From positions 103,992 through 167,991 of the forward strand of contig NZ_BLAE01000010.1 of assembly GCF_009687865.1 (NCBI RefSeq): a stretch of 64,000 nucleotides of DNA. Direction: 5' to 3'. The translations under genes and the position numbers were made by a program. The DNA is from Acrocarpospora macrocephala. Its GTDB lineage: Bacteria > Actinomycetota > Actinomycetes > Streptosporangiales > Streptosporangiaceae. The notes under the pieces are model-generated. The model saw only the letters and a program-made list of their open reading frames with translations, did not search any database and was not told where the DNA came from. Below are positions 1 to 8,800 of the stretch, one piece after another (the stretch's first letter is position 1; the number at the start of each line of letters is the position of its first letter).

Positions 1-668
1 ATCGCGAGATGACGGTCTGGCTCGTGCTCGACCGGTCGGCGTCGATGGCGGCGGGCCGGCCGGGACGCGGCAAGCACGAGGTCCTCGCGGAGCTCGCGCT
101 CGTCCTCGCCCGGCTGTTCGGCCGCGGCGGGAACCGCGTGGGCGCCCTGCTCTTCGACACGGGCGTGCTGCGGGTGGTGCCACCCGGCACGGACCGCAGG
201 CACGTGCTGCGCATCGGCGCCGAGCTGGACCGCACCGCCGCCGCGAGCAGCGGCCAGACGACCGATCTGGCCGCGATGCTCGACGCGGTCGCGCGCCTCG
301 CCCGGCGCCGCGGCCTGATCGTCGTCGTCTCCGACTTCATCGGCGACGGCGACTGGGAACGCTCGCTGCTGCGCCTGGCGCGACGGCACGAGGTCGTCGC
401 CCTCCGCATCGTGGACACCGCGGACGACGAGCTGCCGGAGGCCGGGCTCATCGTGGTGGAGGACGCGGAGACCGGCGAGCAGCTCATCGTCGATTCCGGC
501 GATCCGCTGTTCCGGGTTCGCTTCCGCGCGGCCGTCGACGCACGCGACGCCCGGCTGGCGGACGGCATGCGCGAGGCGGGGGTGCCGGTCCACCGCATCG
601 ACACCGATCGCGATCTCGCCGCGGCGCTCGTCGAGGTCGTCGCCCGGACCCGGGACCGGCGCACGTGA
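1..668 (+). CDS. DUF58 family protein, C-terminal part (5' end outside window)
   Basis: The reading frame is already open at the first base, and the ATG at 9 lies inside the conserved stretch before LVLDRSASM, so the gene begins upstream and only about 220 C-terminal residues are present. The VWA-like DxSxS motif (DRSAS) starts the visible part and is followed by an alpha/beta fold rich in VVVSDF and VVALRIVD strands. DUF58 proteins sit with MoxR-type AAA+ ATPases and membrane VWA proteins and are thought to help assemble or activate partner complexes at the membrane. The two VWA genes follow directly, the first overlapping this stop by 4 bp (GTGA). The domain call is fairly sure; the cellular substrate is unknown. 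Confidence 0.8.
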   Translation, partial: REMTVWLVLDRSASMAAGRPGRGKHEVLAELALVLARLFGRGGNRVGALLFDTGVLRVVPPGTDRRHVLRIGAELDRTAAASSGQTTDLAAMLDAVARLARRRGLIVVVSDFIGDGDWERSLLRLARRHEVVALRIVDTADDELPEAGLIVVEDAETGEQLIVDSGDPLFRVRFRAAVDARDARLADGMREAGVPVHRIDTDRDLAAALVEVVARTRDRRT

Positions 669-1606
669 ACCTTTATCTGCTCGCCCTCGGTCTGCTCGTC
701 ACCGCGGCGCTCGCCGCCGCGGCCGTCGTCTTCGCGCGCCGCCGGTCGGCCGCATGGGCCGCCGCCGGGATCACCGCGCCGAACCGCCGCCGTACGCAGC
801 TGGGCACCGGGTTCACCATCGGCGGCCTCGCGGTTCTCGCGATCGCCGTCGCCGGTCCGACCGCGTCCGTGCCCGTGCCACGGGCCTCGGGTACGGTCAT
901 CCTGGCCATGGACGTCTCCGCGAGCATGGGCGCCGACGACATCGCCCCCACCCGGCTCGCGGCCGCGCAGCAGGCGGCCCGGTCGTTCATCCAGGCGCAG
1001 CCGGCCAGCGTCGACATCGGCGTCGTCGCGTTCGAGCGGGGTGCGCTCACCACCGCGCGTCCGGACGCCGACCACTCCGCCGCCCTGGCGGCGATCGATC
1101 GCCTGAAGGTCACCGGCGGCACCTCGCTGGGGAGCGCCATCATCGCCTCGCTCTCCGCGATCACCGGCGAGCGGGTCGCCCTCGGACGCGACGGCGCCGC
1201 CCCTGACATCGGGTACTGGCCCTCGGCGACCATCGTGATGTTCTCCGACGGCCAGGACCTGGGCGGGAACGTCGACGACGCCGTGGCGGTGGCCGAGCAG
1301 GCGGGTGTGCGCATCCACACCGTCGGCATCGGCACCACCGCCGGGACCGCGGTGAAGGTCGACGGATTCAGCCTGCAGACCGCACTCGACGAGGACGCGC
1401 TCGAATCGATCGCGCAGGCCACCCGCGGCACGTACCATCCCGGCACCGACACGGGCCAGCTCGACGGGGTGGCCTCGACGATCGATCTGCGGCTCACCGT
1501 CAGCGACGAGCCGCTTCCCCTCGCCGGCGCGTTCATCGCGGTCGCCCTCGCCTTGCTCACCGCGGGGTCGGCGCTCACCGTCTTCCGGACAGGGCGGGTG
1601 GTCTGA
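665..1606 (+). CDS. membrane VWA-domain protein (BatA/BatB-like)
   Basis: This 313-residue protein has N-terminal membrane segments at about residues 4-23 and 48-65, a von Willebrand factor A domain from about residue 77, and a final membrane segment near residue 288. The MIDAS motif DVSAS is at 83-87, so metal-dependent ligand binding is likely retained. The GTG start at 665 overlaps the upstream stop and the next gene begins at the base after its own stop, so the three genes are one operon. In MoxR operons such proteins act as membrane adaptors for the AAA+ ATPase and the DUF58 protein. Function here is inferred from family and context. Confidence 0.85.
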   Translation: MNLYLLALGLLVTAALAAAAVVFARRRSAAWAAAGITAPNRRRTQLGTGFTIGGLAVLAIAVAGPTASVPVPRASGTVILAMDVSASMGADDIAPTRLAAAQQAARSFIQAQPASVDIGVVAFERGALTTARPDADHSAALAAIDRLKVTGGTSLGSAIIASLSAITGERVALGRDGAAPDIGYWPSATIVMFSDGQDLGGNVDDAVAVAEQAGVRIHTVGIGTTAGTAVKVDGFSLQTALDEDALESIAQATRGTYHPGTDTGQLDGVASTIDLRLTVSDEPLPLAGAFIAVALALLTAGSALTVFRTGRVV

Positions 1607-2689
1607 ATGTCCTTCACATGGCCCTGGGCGCTGCTCGCCCTCCTGGCCATCCCGCTGGTGTTCGCCATCTGGTGGCTGACGCGGCGGCGACGCCGGCGCG
1701 CCGCGATCCGGGTCACCTCGGTCGCGCTGGTCCGGGTGGCGCTGCCCGGACGCGTCCGCTGGCGGCGCTGGATCCCGGCGGCGCTGCTCGCGGCAGGGCT
1801 CGCCGTGCTCGGTTTCGGCGCCGCGCGTCCGCAGGCGACCGTACCGGTCCCGATGACCTCGGCGACGATCCTGCTCTCCCTCGACATCTCGGGCTCCATG
1901 TGCTCCACCGACGTGGACCCGAACCGCATCACCGCCGCCAAGGAAGCCGCCGCGGACTTCATCCGGTCTCAGCAAGGCGGACCGCGCATCGGCCTGGTCA
2001 CCTTCGCGGGCACCGCGGGCCTCGTCGTCCCCCCGACCGATGACACGCAGACGCTGCTCGACGCGCTCGAGAACCTGATCACCTTCCGTGGCACCGCGAT
2101 CGGCCAGGCCATCCTCGCCTCGCTCGACGCCATCGCGGAGGTCGATTCCTCGATCGCCCCGATCGGCGCCGAGCCCGCGGACCGTGGCCCGGGTTATGCG
2201 AGCAGCGCGATCGTCGTGCTCACCGACGGTGCGAACACCCAAGGCGTGGACCCGCAGACAGCCGCCCAGGAAGCCGCTCTCCGCCGCGTACGCGTCTTCA
2301 CCATCGGGTTCGGCACCTCCACACCCGGGCCCATGGTGTGCGACAGCTCGCAGTTCGACGGCGGCTTCGGCGCTCCCGGCCGCGGCGGCTTCGACCGGGG
2401 GCGCGGCTGGCGAACCATCGACGAGGACGCGCTCCGGCAGGTGGCCGACACCACCGGGGGGTCGTACTACCGCGCGCAGAACGCCGACCAGCTCCAAGAG
2501 GCCCTGGGCAAGCTGCCGGGCACGTTCACCGTCGTCAACGAGCACGTCGACGTCGCCGCCTGGTTCGCCGGCGCCGGCGGCCTCCTCATCGCGGCCGCCG
2601 TCGCGCTCTCGCTCTGGTGGAACAACCGGCCCTCCGGGGGAATCGGGAGCGCTCGGGCGGAAGGCGGCGCGCCACGCCGCGGAGGATGA
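1607..2689 (+). CDS. membrane VWA-domain protein (BatA-like)
   Basis: This is a 360-residue paralogue of the preceding gene: two N-terminal membrane segments (about 6-25 and 56-72), an RRRRRR cytoplasmic stop-transfer patch at 26-31, a VWA domain with MIDAS motif DISGS at 93-97, and a C-terminal membrane segment in the AAWFAGAGGLL stretch. The ATG at 1607 directly follows the previous stop. A glycine-rich insertion (GGFGAPGRGGFDRGRG) lies inside the VWA domain, so it is not a simple recent duplicate. It probably pairs with its neighbour in a MoxR-type complex. Confidence 0.85.
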   Translation: MSFTWPWALLALLAIPLVFAIWWLTRRRRRRAAIRVTSVALVRVALPGRVRWRRWIPAALLAAGLAVLGFGAARPQATVPVPMTSATILLSLDISGSMCSTDVDPNRITAAKEAAADFIRSQQGGPRIGLVTFAGTAGLVVPPTDDTQTLLDALENLITFRGTAIGQAILASLDAIAEVDSSIAPIGAEPADRGPGYASSAIVVLTDGANTQGVDPQTAAQEAALRRVRVFTIGFGTSTPGPMVCDSSQFDGGFGAPGRGGFDRGRGWRTIDEDALRQVADTTGGSYYRAQNADQLQEALGKLPGTFTVVNEHVDVAAWFAGAGGLLIAAAVALSLWWNNRPSGGIGSARAEGGAPRRGG

Positions 2690-2714
2690 TCTCTCCGCGC
2701 CGTATCATGCCCTC

Positions 2715-4133
2715 GTGATCGTGACGATCGTGCTATTCATCGTCGTTCTGGGCATTCCCGCCGCGCTCATGTGCGGGTCCGTGTTCCTCGCGGCGCGATC
2801 GACTTCTCCGCTCGTACGCCCCGGCTATCTGCTCTGGGGTGCCATCTTGGCGGCGATCGGCTATGCCGTCATGGCACACACCGCGTCGGCTACCTATGAG
2901 GACCAGCACTACGACGACTTCGGATCGTTGGGGACCGTGCTCTTGGGGTTCCTGGGCGCGGGAGTCTTCCTCCTCGGGCTCGGTCCCTTCATCCCGTGGC
3001 TGTTGCGCATGTTCGAGCGCCTCGCCGTACGGCTGCCGGTGCCGTTCCGGCTGGCGGCCCGCGACACGGGCGAGCGTCCCGTCCTCACGACGACCGCGGT
3101 CGCGATGACCATGATGATCACAGCCGTCACGGTCGCCGCACTGATCGCCTCGGCCGCCAGGACGGCCATGAACGAATTGGAATACCAGCCGCGAGCCCGT
3201 CCGGGAGCCCTCCTGGTGGACGAGTTCAGGAACGACCAGGCGGCCGCCGTTCAGGCCGCCGTCCAGCGCGAGCTGCCCACCGTGTCCATCGTGCCAAGCA
3301 ACGGTGAGAACGATTCCGGATATTTCATCGCCGAAGTCACTGACGGGCTGCTGGCCGACCCTGTCCATGTCGGTGACCCGGCACTGCTGCGCTACCTCAC
3401 CGGGGACCCGTCCGCGCCATTCCGCGAGGACACGGCGGTGGTCGTCACGGCGGAGGACGTCGCGATCAGCTCGGTGCCGATCGTGCACAACCTCTCCGGC
3501 GACCACGGCGACTACGCCGCCTACCCGCGCAAGACCATCCCGGCCGTCATCGCCCGCCCCGCCGACCCTCACGTCGAGGCGATCTTCATCCCGTCGAAGG
3601 TCATCCAGGACCTCGGCTTCCATCTGGTACCGAGACAGCTGATCGTCGACCCCGGCGTCCATCGGATCTCGCCGCTTGAGCAGGAGCGGCTCGAAGAACG
3701 TCTGGGCGGGACCGCGACCGTGTACGTCGAACGGGGATTCCAGCCCGCGACCGGTTGGCAGGCGTTCGTCGCGGTCATGGCCGTGATCGCCCTCGGCAGC
3801 GCGCTGCTCGCGACCGGCTGGACGTCCGCCGAGTCGCGGTCCACGCGCGTCCTGCTGAGGGTGAGGGGCGGCTCATCCGCGGCCCTGCGGCGGCTGGCCG
3901 CCTGCCGTGCGGGGATCGCCACCGCCTGCGGCACAGTCCTGGGCGCCACCGCCGGCTGTGCCATCGGCCTGCTGCTGAGGTGGCCGCTGACCACGTCGGC
4001 CGAGTGGGATCCGATCAAGCGACCGCCTTTCCCCGTCCCCTGGCCGGTCATCGCCGAGCTCGCCATCGGACTGCCTCTGCTCGCGGCGGCCATCGCGGCC
4101 CTCCTGACTCCCAGACGGACCGCTGAGACCTGA
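2715..4133 (+). CDS. FtsX-like permease domain protein, no cognate ATPase visible
   Basis: About 472 residues from the GTG at 2715 (GTGs at 2721 and 2730 are alternatives). The frame is open far upstream, but that part is antisense-like overlap with the VWA gene and has no permease character. Four hydrophobic segments lie in the first 150 residues, then a soluble region of about 230 residues, then three segments at the C-terminus. This is the MacB/FtsX layout with a large extracytoplasmic domain between helices. No ABC ATPase is adjacent and no good ribosome site precedes the start, so it may be a 5'-truncated member of the larger actinobacterial FtsX permeases. Family call moderate, role unknown. 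Confidence 0.6.
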   Translation: MIVTIVLFIVVLGIPAALMCGSVFLAARSTSPLVRPGYLLWGAILAAIGYAVMAHTASATYEDQHYDDFGSLGTVLLGFLGAGVFLLGLGPFIPWLLRMFERLAVRLPVPFRLAARDTGERPVLTTTAVAMTMMITAVTVAALIASAARTAMNELEYQPRARPGALLVDEFRNDQAAAVQAAVQRELPTVSIVPSNGENDSGYFIAEVTDGLLADPVHVGDPALLRYLTGDPSAPFREDTAVVVTAEDVAISSVPIVHNLSGDHGDYAAYPRKTIPAVIARPADPHVEAIFIPSKVIQDLGFHLVPRQLIVDPGVHRISPLEQERLEERLGGTATVYVERGFQPATGWQAFVAVMAVIALGSALLATGWTSAESRSTRVLLRVRGGSSAALRRLAACRAGIATACGTVLGATAGCAIGLLLRWPLTTSAEWDPIKRPPFPVPWPVIAELAIGLPLLAAAIAALLTPRRTAET

Positions 4134-4229
4134 TGGGCTGAGACGAATCTCAGCGGCGCTCAGCGGCGCCTCAGCGATGATCGGGCAGCGTGGAGGGCGG
4201 TCAATTCAGGTGGCCCGAGGAGGAATGCC

Positions 4230-5210
4230 GTGCTTGCCCATGTCGCGCGTCCAGTAGAGATCCTCAGCAGCCCTGCCGTCTCGGCCGGGCTGCTGCGGGT
4301 GGAGAACCGCATCCAACGGCTGAGCACCTCCTCCCGGTTGCCGCTCATCAACACGGCGGCCGGGAGGATCACCGGCGCCGGAGGCAAGCGGCTGCGCCCC
4401 GCACTGACACTGGCGACCGCGCTCGCCCTCGGTGGGCGGATCAACAACCGGGTGGTCACCGCGGCGGCGTGTGTGGAGCTGATCCACGCCGGGTCGCTGG
4501 TCCACGACGACCTCATGGACAACGCCGCCGAGCGCAGGGGGGTACGGACCGTCAACGCCGAGCTCGGCGACGCCCGGGCACTGGTCGTCGGGGACTTCAT
4601 GCTCGCCAAGGCCGGGCTCGCCGCGCTGTCCTCGGCGTCCAAACCGGTCGCCGAGACGCTCGCCGCCGTGGTCGTCGAGCTCGCCGAGGGCCAGTTCCAG
4701 GAGGCCGCCGAGCTGTTCGACCCCGGCCGCACTCCCGAGGACGCGCTGCAGTCGATCACCCGCAAGACCGCGTCCCTGTTCCGGGCGAGCTGCCTGGTGG
4801 CGCACCCCGCCGGACGGAGCATGGCAGCGTACGGCGAGCGGTTCGGCGTCCTGTTCCAAGTCCTCGACGACCTGCTGGACCTGGCCTCCACCGCCGAGAG
4901 GCTCTGCAAGCCGGTCGGCAACGACCTCAGACAGGGCGTCTACACCCTCCCGCTGCTCATGGCACTACGCCACGACTGCGGAGACGTCCGGCCGTTCCTC
5001 GGCCGGCGGCTGAGCCAGGATGAGATCACGTTCCTGCTCGCCCGTCTACGACGCAGCCGCATGGTCGACGACACCCTGGAGTACTGCCGGAGCCTGGCGT
5101 CCGACGCGCTGGCCTCGCTCCCCGACATCGCCGACCCGCAGATCACCGCCGCCCTGTACGGCCTGCCGACCGCCTACATCGACTGGGCGGAGTCGCTGGT
5201 CGTCAGGTGA
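4230..5210 (+). CDS. trans-polyprenyl diphosphate synthase
   Basis: A 326-residue isoprenoid synthase that should condense isopentenyl diphosphate onto an allylic diphosphate. The GGKRLRP substrate-binding motif is at 51-57, the first aspartate-rich motif DDLMD at 93-97 and the second, DDLLD, at 213-217, so both Mg2+-binding sites are intact. The GTG start follows a GAGGAGG ribosome site by about 8 bases. Its length fits the family. It stands alone, with no terpene cyclase, squalene/phytoene synthase or menaquinone gene beside it, so chain length and end product (quinone side chain or other) cannot be assigned. Confidence 0.9.
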   Translation: MLAHVARPVEILSSPAVSAGLLRVENRIQRLSTSSRLPLINTAAGRITGAGGKRLRPALTLATALALGGRINNRVVTAAACVELIHAGSLVHDDLMDNAAERRGVRTVNAELGDARALVVGDFMLAKAGLAALSSASKPVAETLAAVVVELAEGQFQEAAELFDPGRTPEDALQSITRKTASLFRASCLVAHPAGRSMAAYGERFGVLFQVLDDLLDLASTAERLCKPVGNDLRQGVYTLPLLMALRHDCGDVRPFLGRRLSQDEITFLLARLRRSRMVDDTLEYCRSLASDALASLPDIADPQITAALYGLPTAYIDWAESLVVR

Positions 5211-5270
5211 GGGCGACCGGCAGGGCCTCGGGCGGATCCGTTCAACCGACCGCCACGGCACAATTTCGTC

Positions 5271-5750
5271 ATGGACCCAGTGCGGGAGTATTTCGACGCC
5301 GTCGCCAACGACGACGTCCGCGACACGTTGCGGTGGCTTGACGAGGCCGGCTACCGGGTCACTTCGAGCCAGGGCGGGCCGGCTGAGCCGTTCGGAGATG
5401 CGCATCTGGTCTTCACCGGTCGCCGAGAGGTGGAGATCATTCGCGACCGTGGCCAGTGGATGATCAGCATCTCCCTCGCTCCCGGCGGAGAGCGTCTTTT
5501 TCTCGACGTTCTCATGGCAGCCCGGCACGGCGATGCTTGGGCGCCCTCACCGCATGGCCAGCCCTTGAGCAGCCCACTTCCGGACCAGCTTCCTGCGGAC
5601 GTCTCATGGAGTGCCTCGCTGCCGGATGTTCTGGGATGGCTCGATGAACCTGGCGCGGCGGAAGAGGCAGCGGCGGCGACCATGAAGGCTCGCGACTTGA
5701 CATGGCAATGGTCGCGCGACGCCGGCGGCGCGGGGACTGTGCGCGATTGA
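5271..5750 (+). CDS. hypothetical protein, 159 aa
   Basis: I do not recognise this family. It is acidic and soluble, with no signal peptide or membrane segment. The middle reads as alternating strands (HLVFTGRREVEII, QWMISISLAP) followed by a helical tail with a W-rich end. No Shine-Dalgarno sequence precedes the ATG, while a CACAAT hexamer at 5259-5264 ends six bases before it, which is the spacing expected for a leaderless actinobacterial transcript. It lies 61 bases before the start of the giant STAND gene on the same strand and could be a small partner or immunity-type protein, but that is only positional inference. Confidence 0.6.
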   Translation: MDPVREYFDAVANDDVRDTLRWLDEAGYRVTSSQGGPAEPFGDAHLVFTGRREVEIIRDRGQWMISISLAPGGERLFLDVLMAARHGDAWAPSPHGQPLSSPLPDQLPADVSWSASLPDVLGWLDEPGAAEEAAAATMKARDLTWQWSRDAGGAGTVRD

Positions 5751-5811
5751 GATCATCGGAGTTGGCGGTCCACCGGTCGGATGCACGGGTTTGGTGGATC
5801 CTGTTCGGGTG

Positions 5812-8800
5812 ATGTCCATCCCCTGGCAAGATCTTCGTGCGGCAGACGTGGAGGATCTGATCGCCGCGCTTCTCCTGCGGACCGTGGACGGCGCTGTGCG
5901 GATCGACGGTTCCGGGGGAGACGGCGGCGTCGACGTCGCCGTGCAGAGGCCGACCGGCAAACACGTCTTCGAGATCAAGAGCTTCAGCCGGCGTCTTACC
6001 GCCGCGCAGAAGCGGCAGATACTGAAGTCGCTGCGCACCGCGGTCGAACGGCAGCCGGACATGGTGGCCTGGACGTTGGTGCTCCCGCTCGACCCCAGTC
6101 CGTCCGAGGACAGGTGGTGCAGGGAAGTACTCGCCGCAGAGACGACCGCGGCGGTGACCTGGATGGGCCGTACCGCGGTGGAGGTGGCATTCGCCGAACA
6201 TCGCGATCTTGCCGACATGTTCTTGCCCGGGTTGGCCGAACGCGCTGAGATGCGAACCGGTTCCGTCTCGGCGACCGATCGCAGTGTCGCCGTCGGGATC
6301 AACTATGGGACCGTCCAGCAGGTATTCCTCGGCGGTGGACACCGCCGGTTGCGCGACGTCACGATCGATCTCGACCCGCTCCCCGGGGACCTGGGCCTCC
6401 TCGACCCGGTGGATCCGAGCAACGTGCTGGGGGCGTTCACCGGCCGGCGCTGGCTGGTCGAGGCCGTGGACCGATTCGTCGGCGACTGCGTCACTCGCAG
6501 GGTGGGCGGCTACCTGCTGATCGAGGCCGAGGCGGGCATGGGCAAGTCGGCGCTGGCCACCTATCTGGCGTTCGACCGGGATCGGGCCTGGCCGGCGCAC
6601 ATCAGCCGACTGGGTACGGTCACGGCCGAGGCCGCACGTGCCAACCTGGCCGCCCAGCTGGTCGCGCGTTGGGGACTTGACGAATCGGCGGACGGGCTGC
6701 TGCCCGACGGTCACGACAGCACGGCATGGTTGTACGCACGGCTGGTGGAGGCCGCCCGGCGCCGGGACGAGGTGGATCCGGACACGGCCGTGGTCCTCCT
6801 GGTCGACGGTCTCGACGAAGCCCCCGCGACCAAGGTGGGGGAGATGCCGTTCGGCCTTCCGCCCCGGCTGCCCCCGGGAACCGTGATCGTGGCGACCAGC
6901 CGGCCGGGAACCCCCCTGCCGACGGCGGTACACGTTGAGCGGATCGAGGTGGAAAGCGAGCCCAACCTCGACGACCTGAGAGAGCACCTGCTCCGGCTCA
7001 CCGGCCGCGACCCACGGCTGAGCGGGCCGCTGGCGGCGGCCGGGGTTTCCCAGGACCAGTTCACGCACATGCTGCTGGAGCGGTCCGGCGGGGTATGGAT
7101 CTACGCGGTGTCGGTGCTCGACCAGGTCCGGCACACGGGTCGCGTGCCCTCCGCACTCGACGACCTCCCCAGCGGGCTCGCCGGCTACTACGCCGACGTC
7201 GTCGGCCGCTGGGCGGAGGATCCCGCGTTGGACTGGCACAATGCCGGCGAGCCGCTGCTGGCGACGCTGGCCGCCTGCCAGGAACCCCAGCCCGCCAGGG
7301 TGCTGGCCCGGTGGGCGGGCGTACCGGAGCCACACGCCCGCAGGATCGTCCGCGGAGCCTTCAAGGCGTTCCTGTCCTCCCGCCCTCACGTGGACGGCGA
7401 CCCGGACGTCTACGCGCTGGGACACAAGAGTCTCCTGGACTTCTGCGAAGGCAGGCTGCCGGCCGCCATCACCGGCGTCAGCGCCGTCCGGGAACACGCC
7501 CACGACCTGGCCCGCGCCACCCGCGACGCCCACCGCCGCATCGTCGAGATCCTCACCCCGCCCGGTGACGCGGCCGGGAGAGACTGGAGCACGGCCGACG
7601 ACTACGCGCGCCGATACCTCGCCGCCCACGCCGCTGCGGCCGGGCTGCTCGACGAGCTGTGTCAGGACCCGGGGTTCCTGCTGTTCGCCGACGTCCCCGA
7701 ACTGCTGCGCCGGCGACGGCAGCTGACCACCGACGCGGGCCGGGCCGCGGTCGCCGCGGCGGAACTCGCCGCCAACAGCTGGTCGGACGAGCCTACCGAC
7801 CAGTTGCGGTGGCTGGAGGTATCCGCCCGCAAGACCGGAGCTCACGACCTCGCCCGCCACGCCGCCGGGCGCCACGACGGCCCATGGCGCGTCCACGCCG
7901 CGATCTGGTCGGGCGCCAGTCACCAAGTCCTGTTCAGCCGCGACCACGCGATCTGGATGACAGCGGCGGTGCCCCTGCCCGACGGACAGGTGATGGTCGC
8001 CTCCGGCGACTCGGACGGGACGGTGCGGCTGTGGGATCCCGCGACCGGAACCTCCCCCGGCACCTGGCTCAAGGTGCACCGCAGCGGAGTCACGGCGCTG
8101 GCCACGGTGCCGACGCCGGACGGAGGAGCGCTCCTGGTCTCGGGCTGCGACGATGGGAGAATACGCCGCTTCGACCCGGTCGCCGGCATGTCCGTCGGGC
8201 CGGTACGCAAAGCCCATAAGGGGCGGGTCACCGCGCTCGTGCCAATACCGCTGTCCGACGGGCGGACCGCGCTGGCCTCAAGCGGCGATGACGGGAAACT
8301 ACGGGTGTGGAATCCCAAGACCGGCAGGCCGATAGGCGATCCGGTCACCGCCCACGGCGAGATCATGGCCATGACCACCGTGTCCCTGCCCGGTGGGCGG
8401 GTGCTGCTCGCCACCGCCGACAACGAGGGCACGATGGGACTGTGGGATCCTGCGACCCTCCAATCCTTAAGGACGTGGAAGTGCCACGACAGCGGCATTT
8501 GGGCGGTCGCGGCCGTACCGCTGTCCGACGGGCGGGTTCTTCTCGCCACGGGAAGCATGGAGATCGCACGGCTGTGGGATCCGACGACGGGCAGACCTGT
8601 CGGCGAACCGCTGACCGGCCACGTGGAGATGGTGCACGCCCTCGCGGCGTTGCCGATGCCCGACGGCCGGACGCTGCTCGCCTCCGGCGACGAGGACGGC
8701 AGCGTACGCCTGTGGGACGCGGCCACCCGCGCACTCGTGGCCGGACCGTTCGGTGAGCACAACGGTCCGGTGAACACCCTGGCGGAGCTGCCGATGCCGG

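Noticed and set aside
5512-8217. 901-codon open frame on the minus strand
   Set aside because: Antisense to the nuclease-NACHT part of the giant gene, which has intact catalytic motifs.
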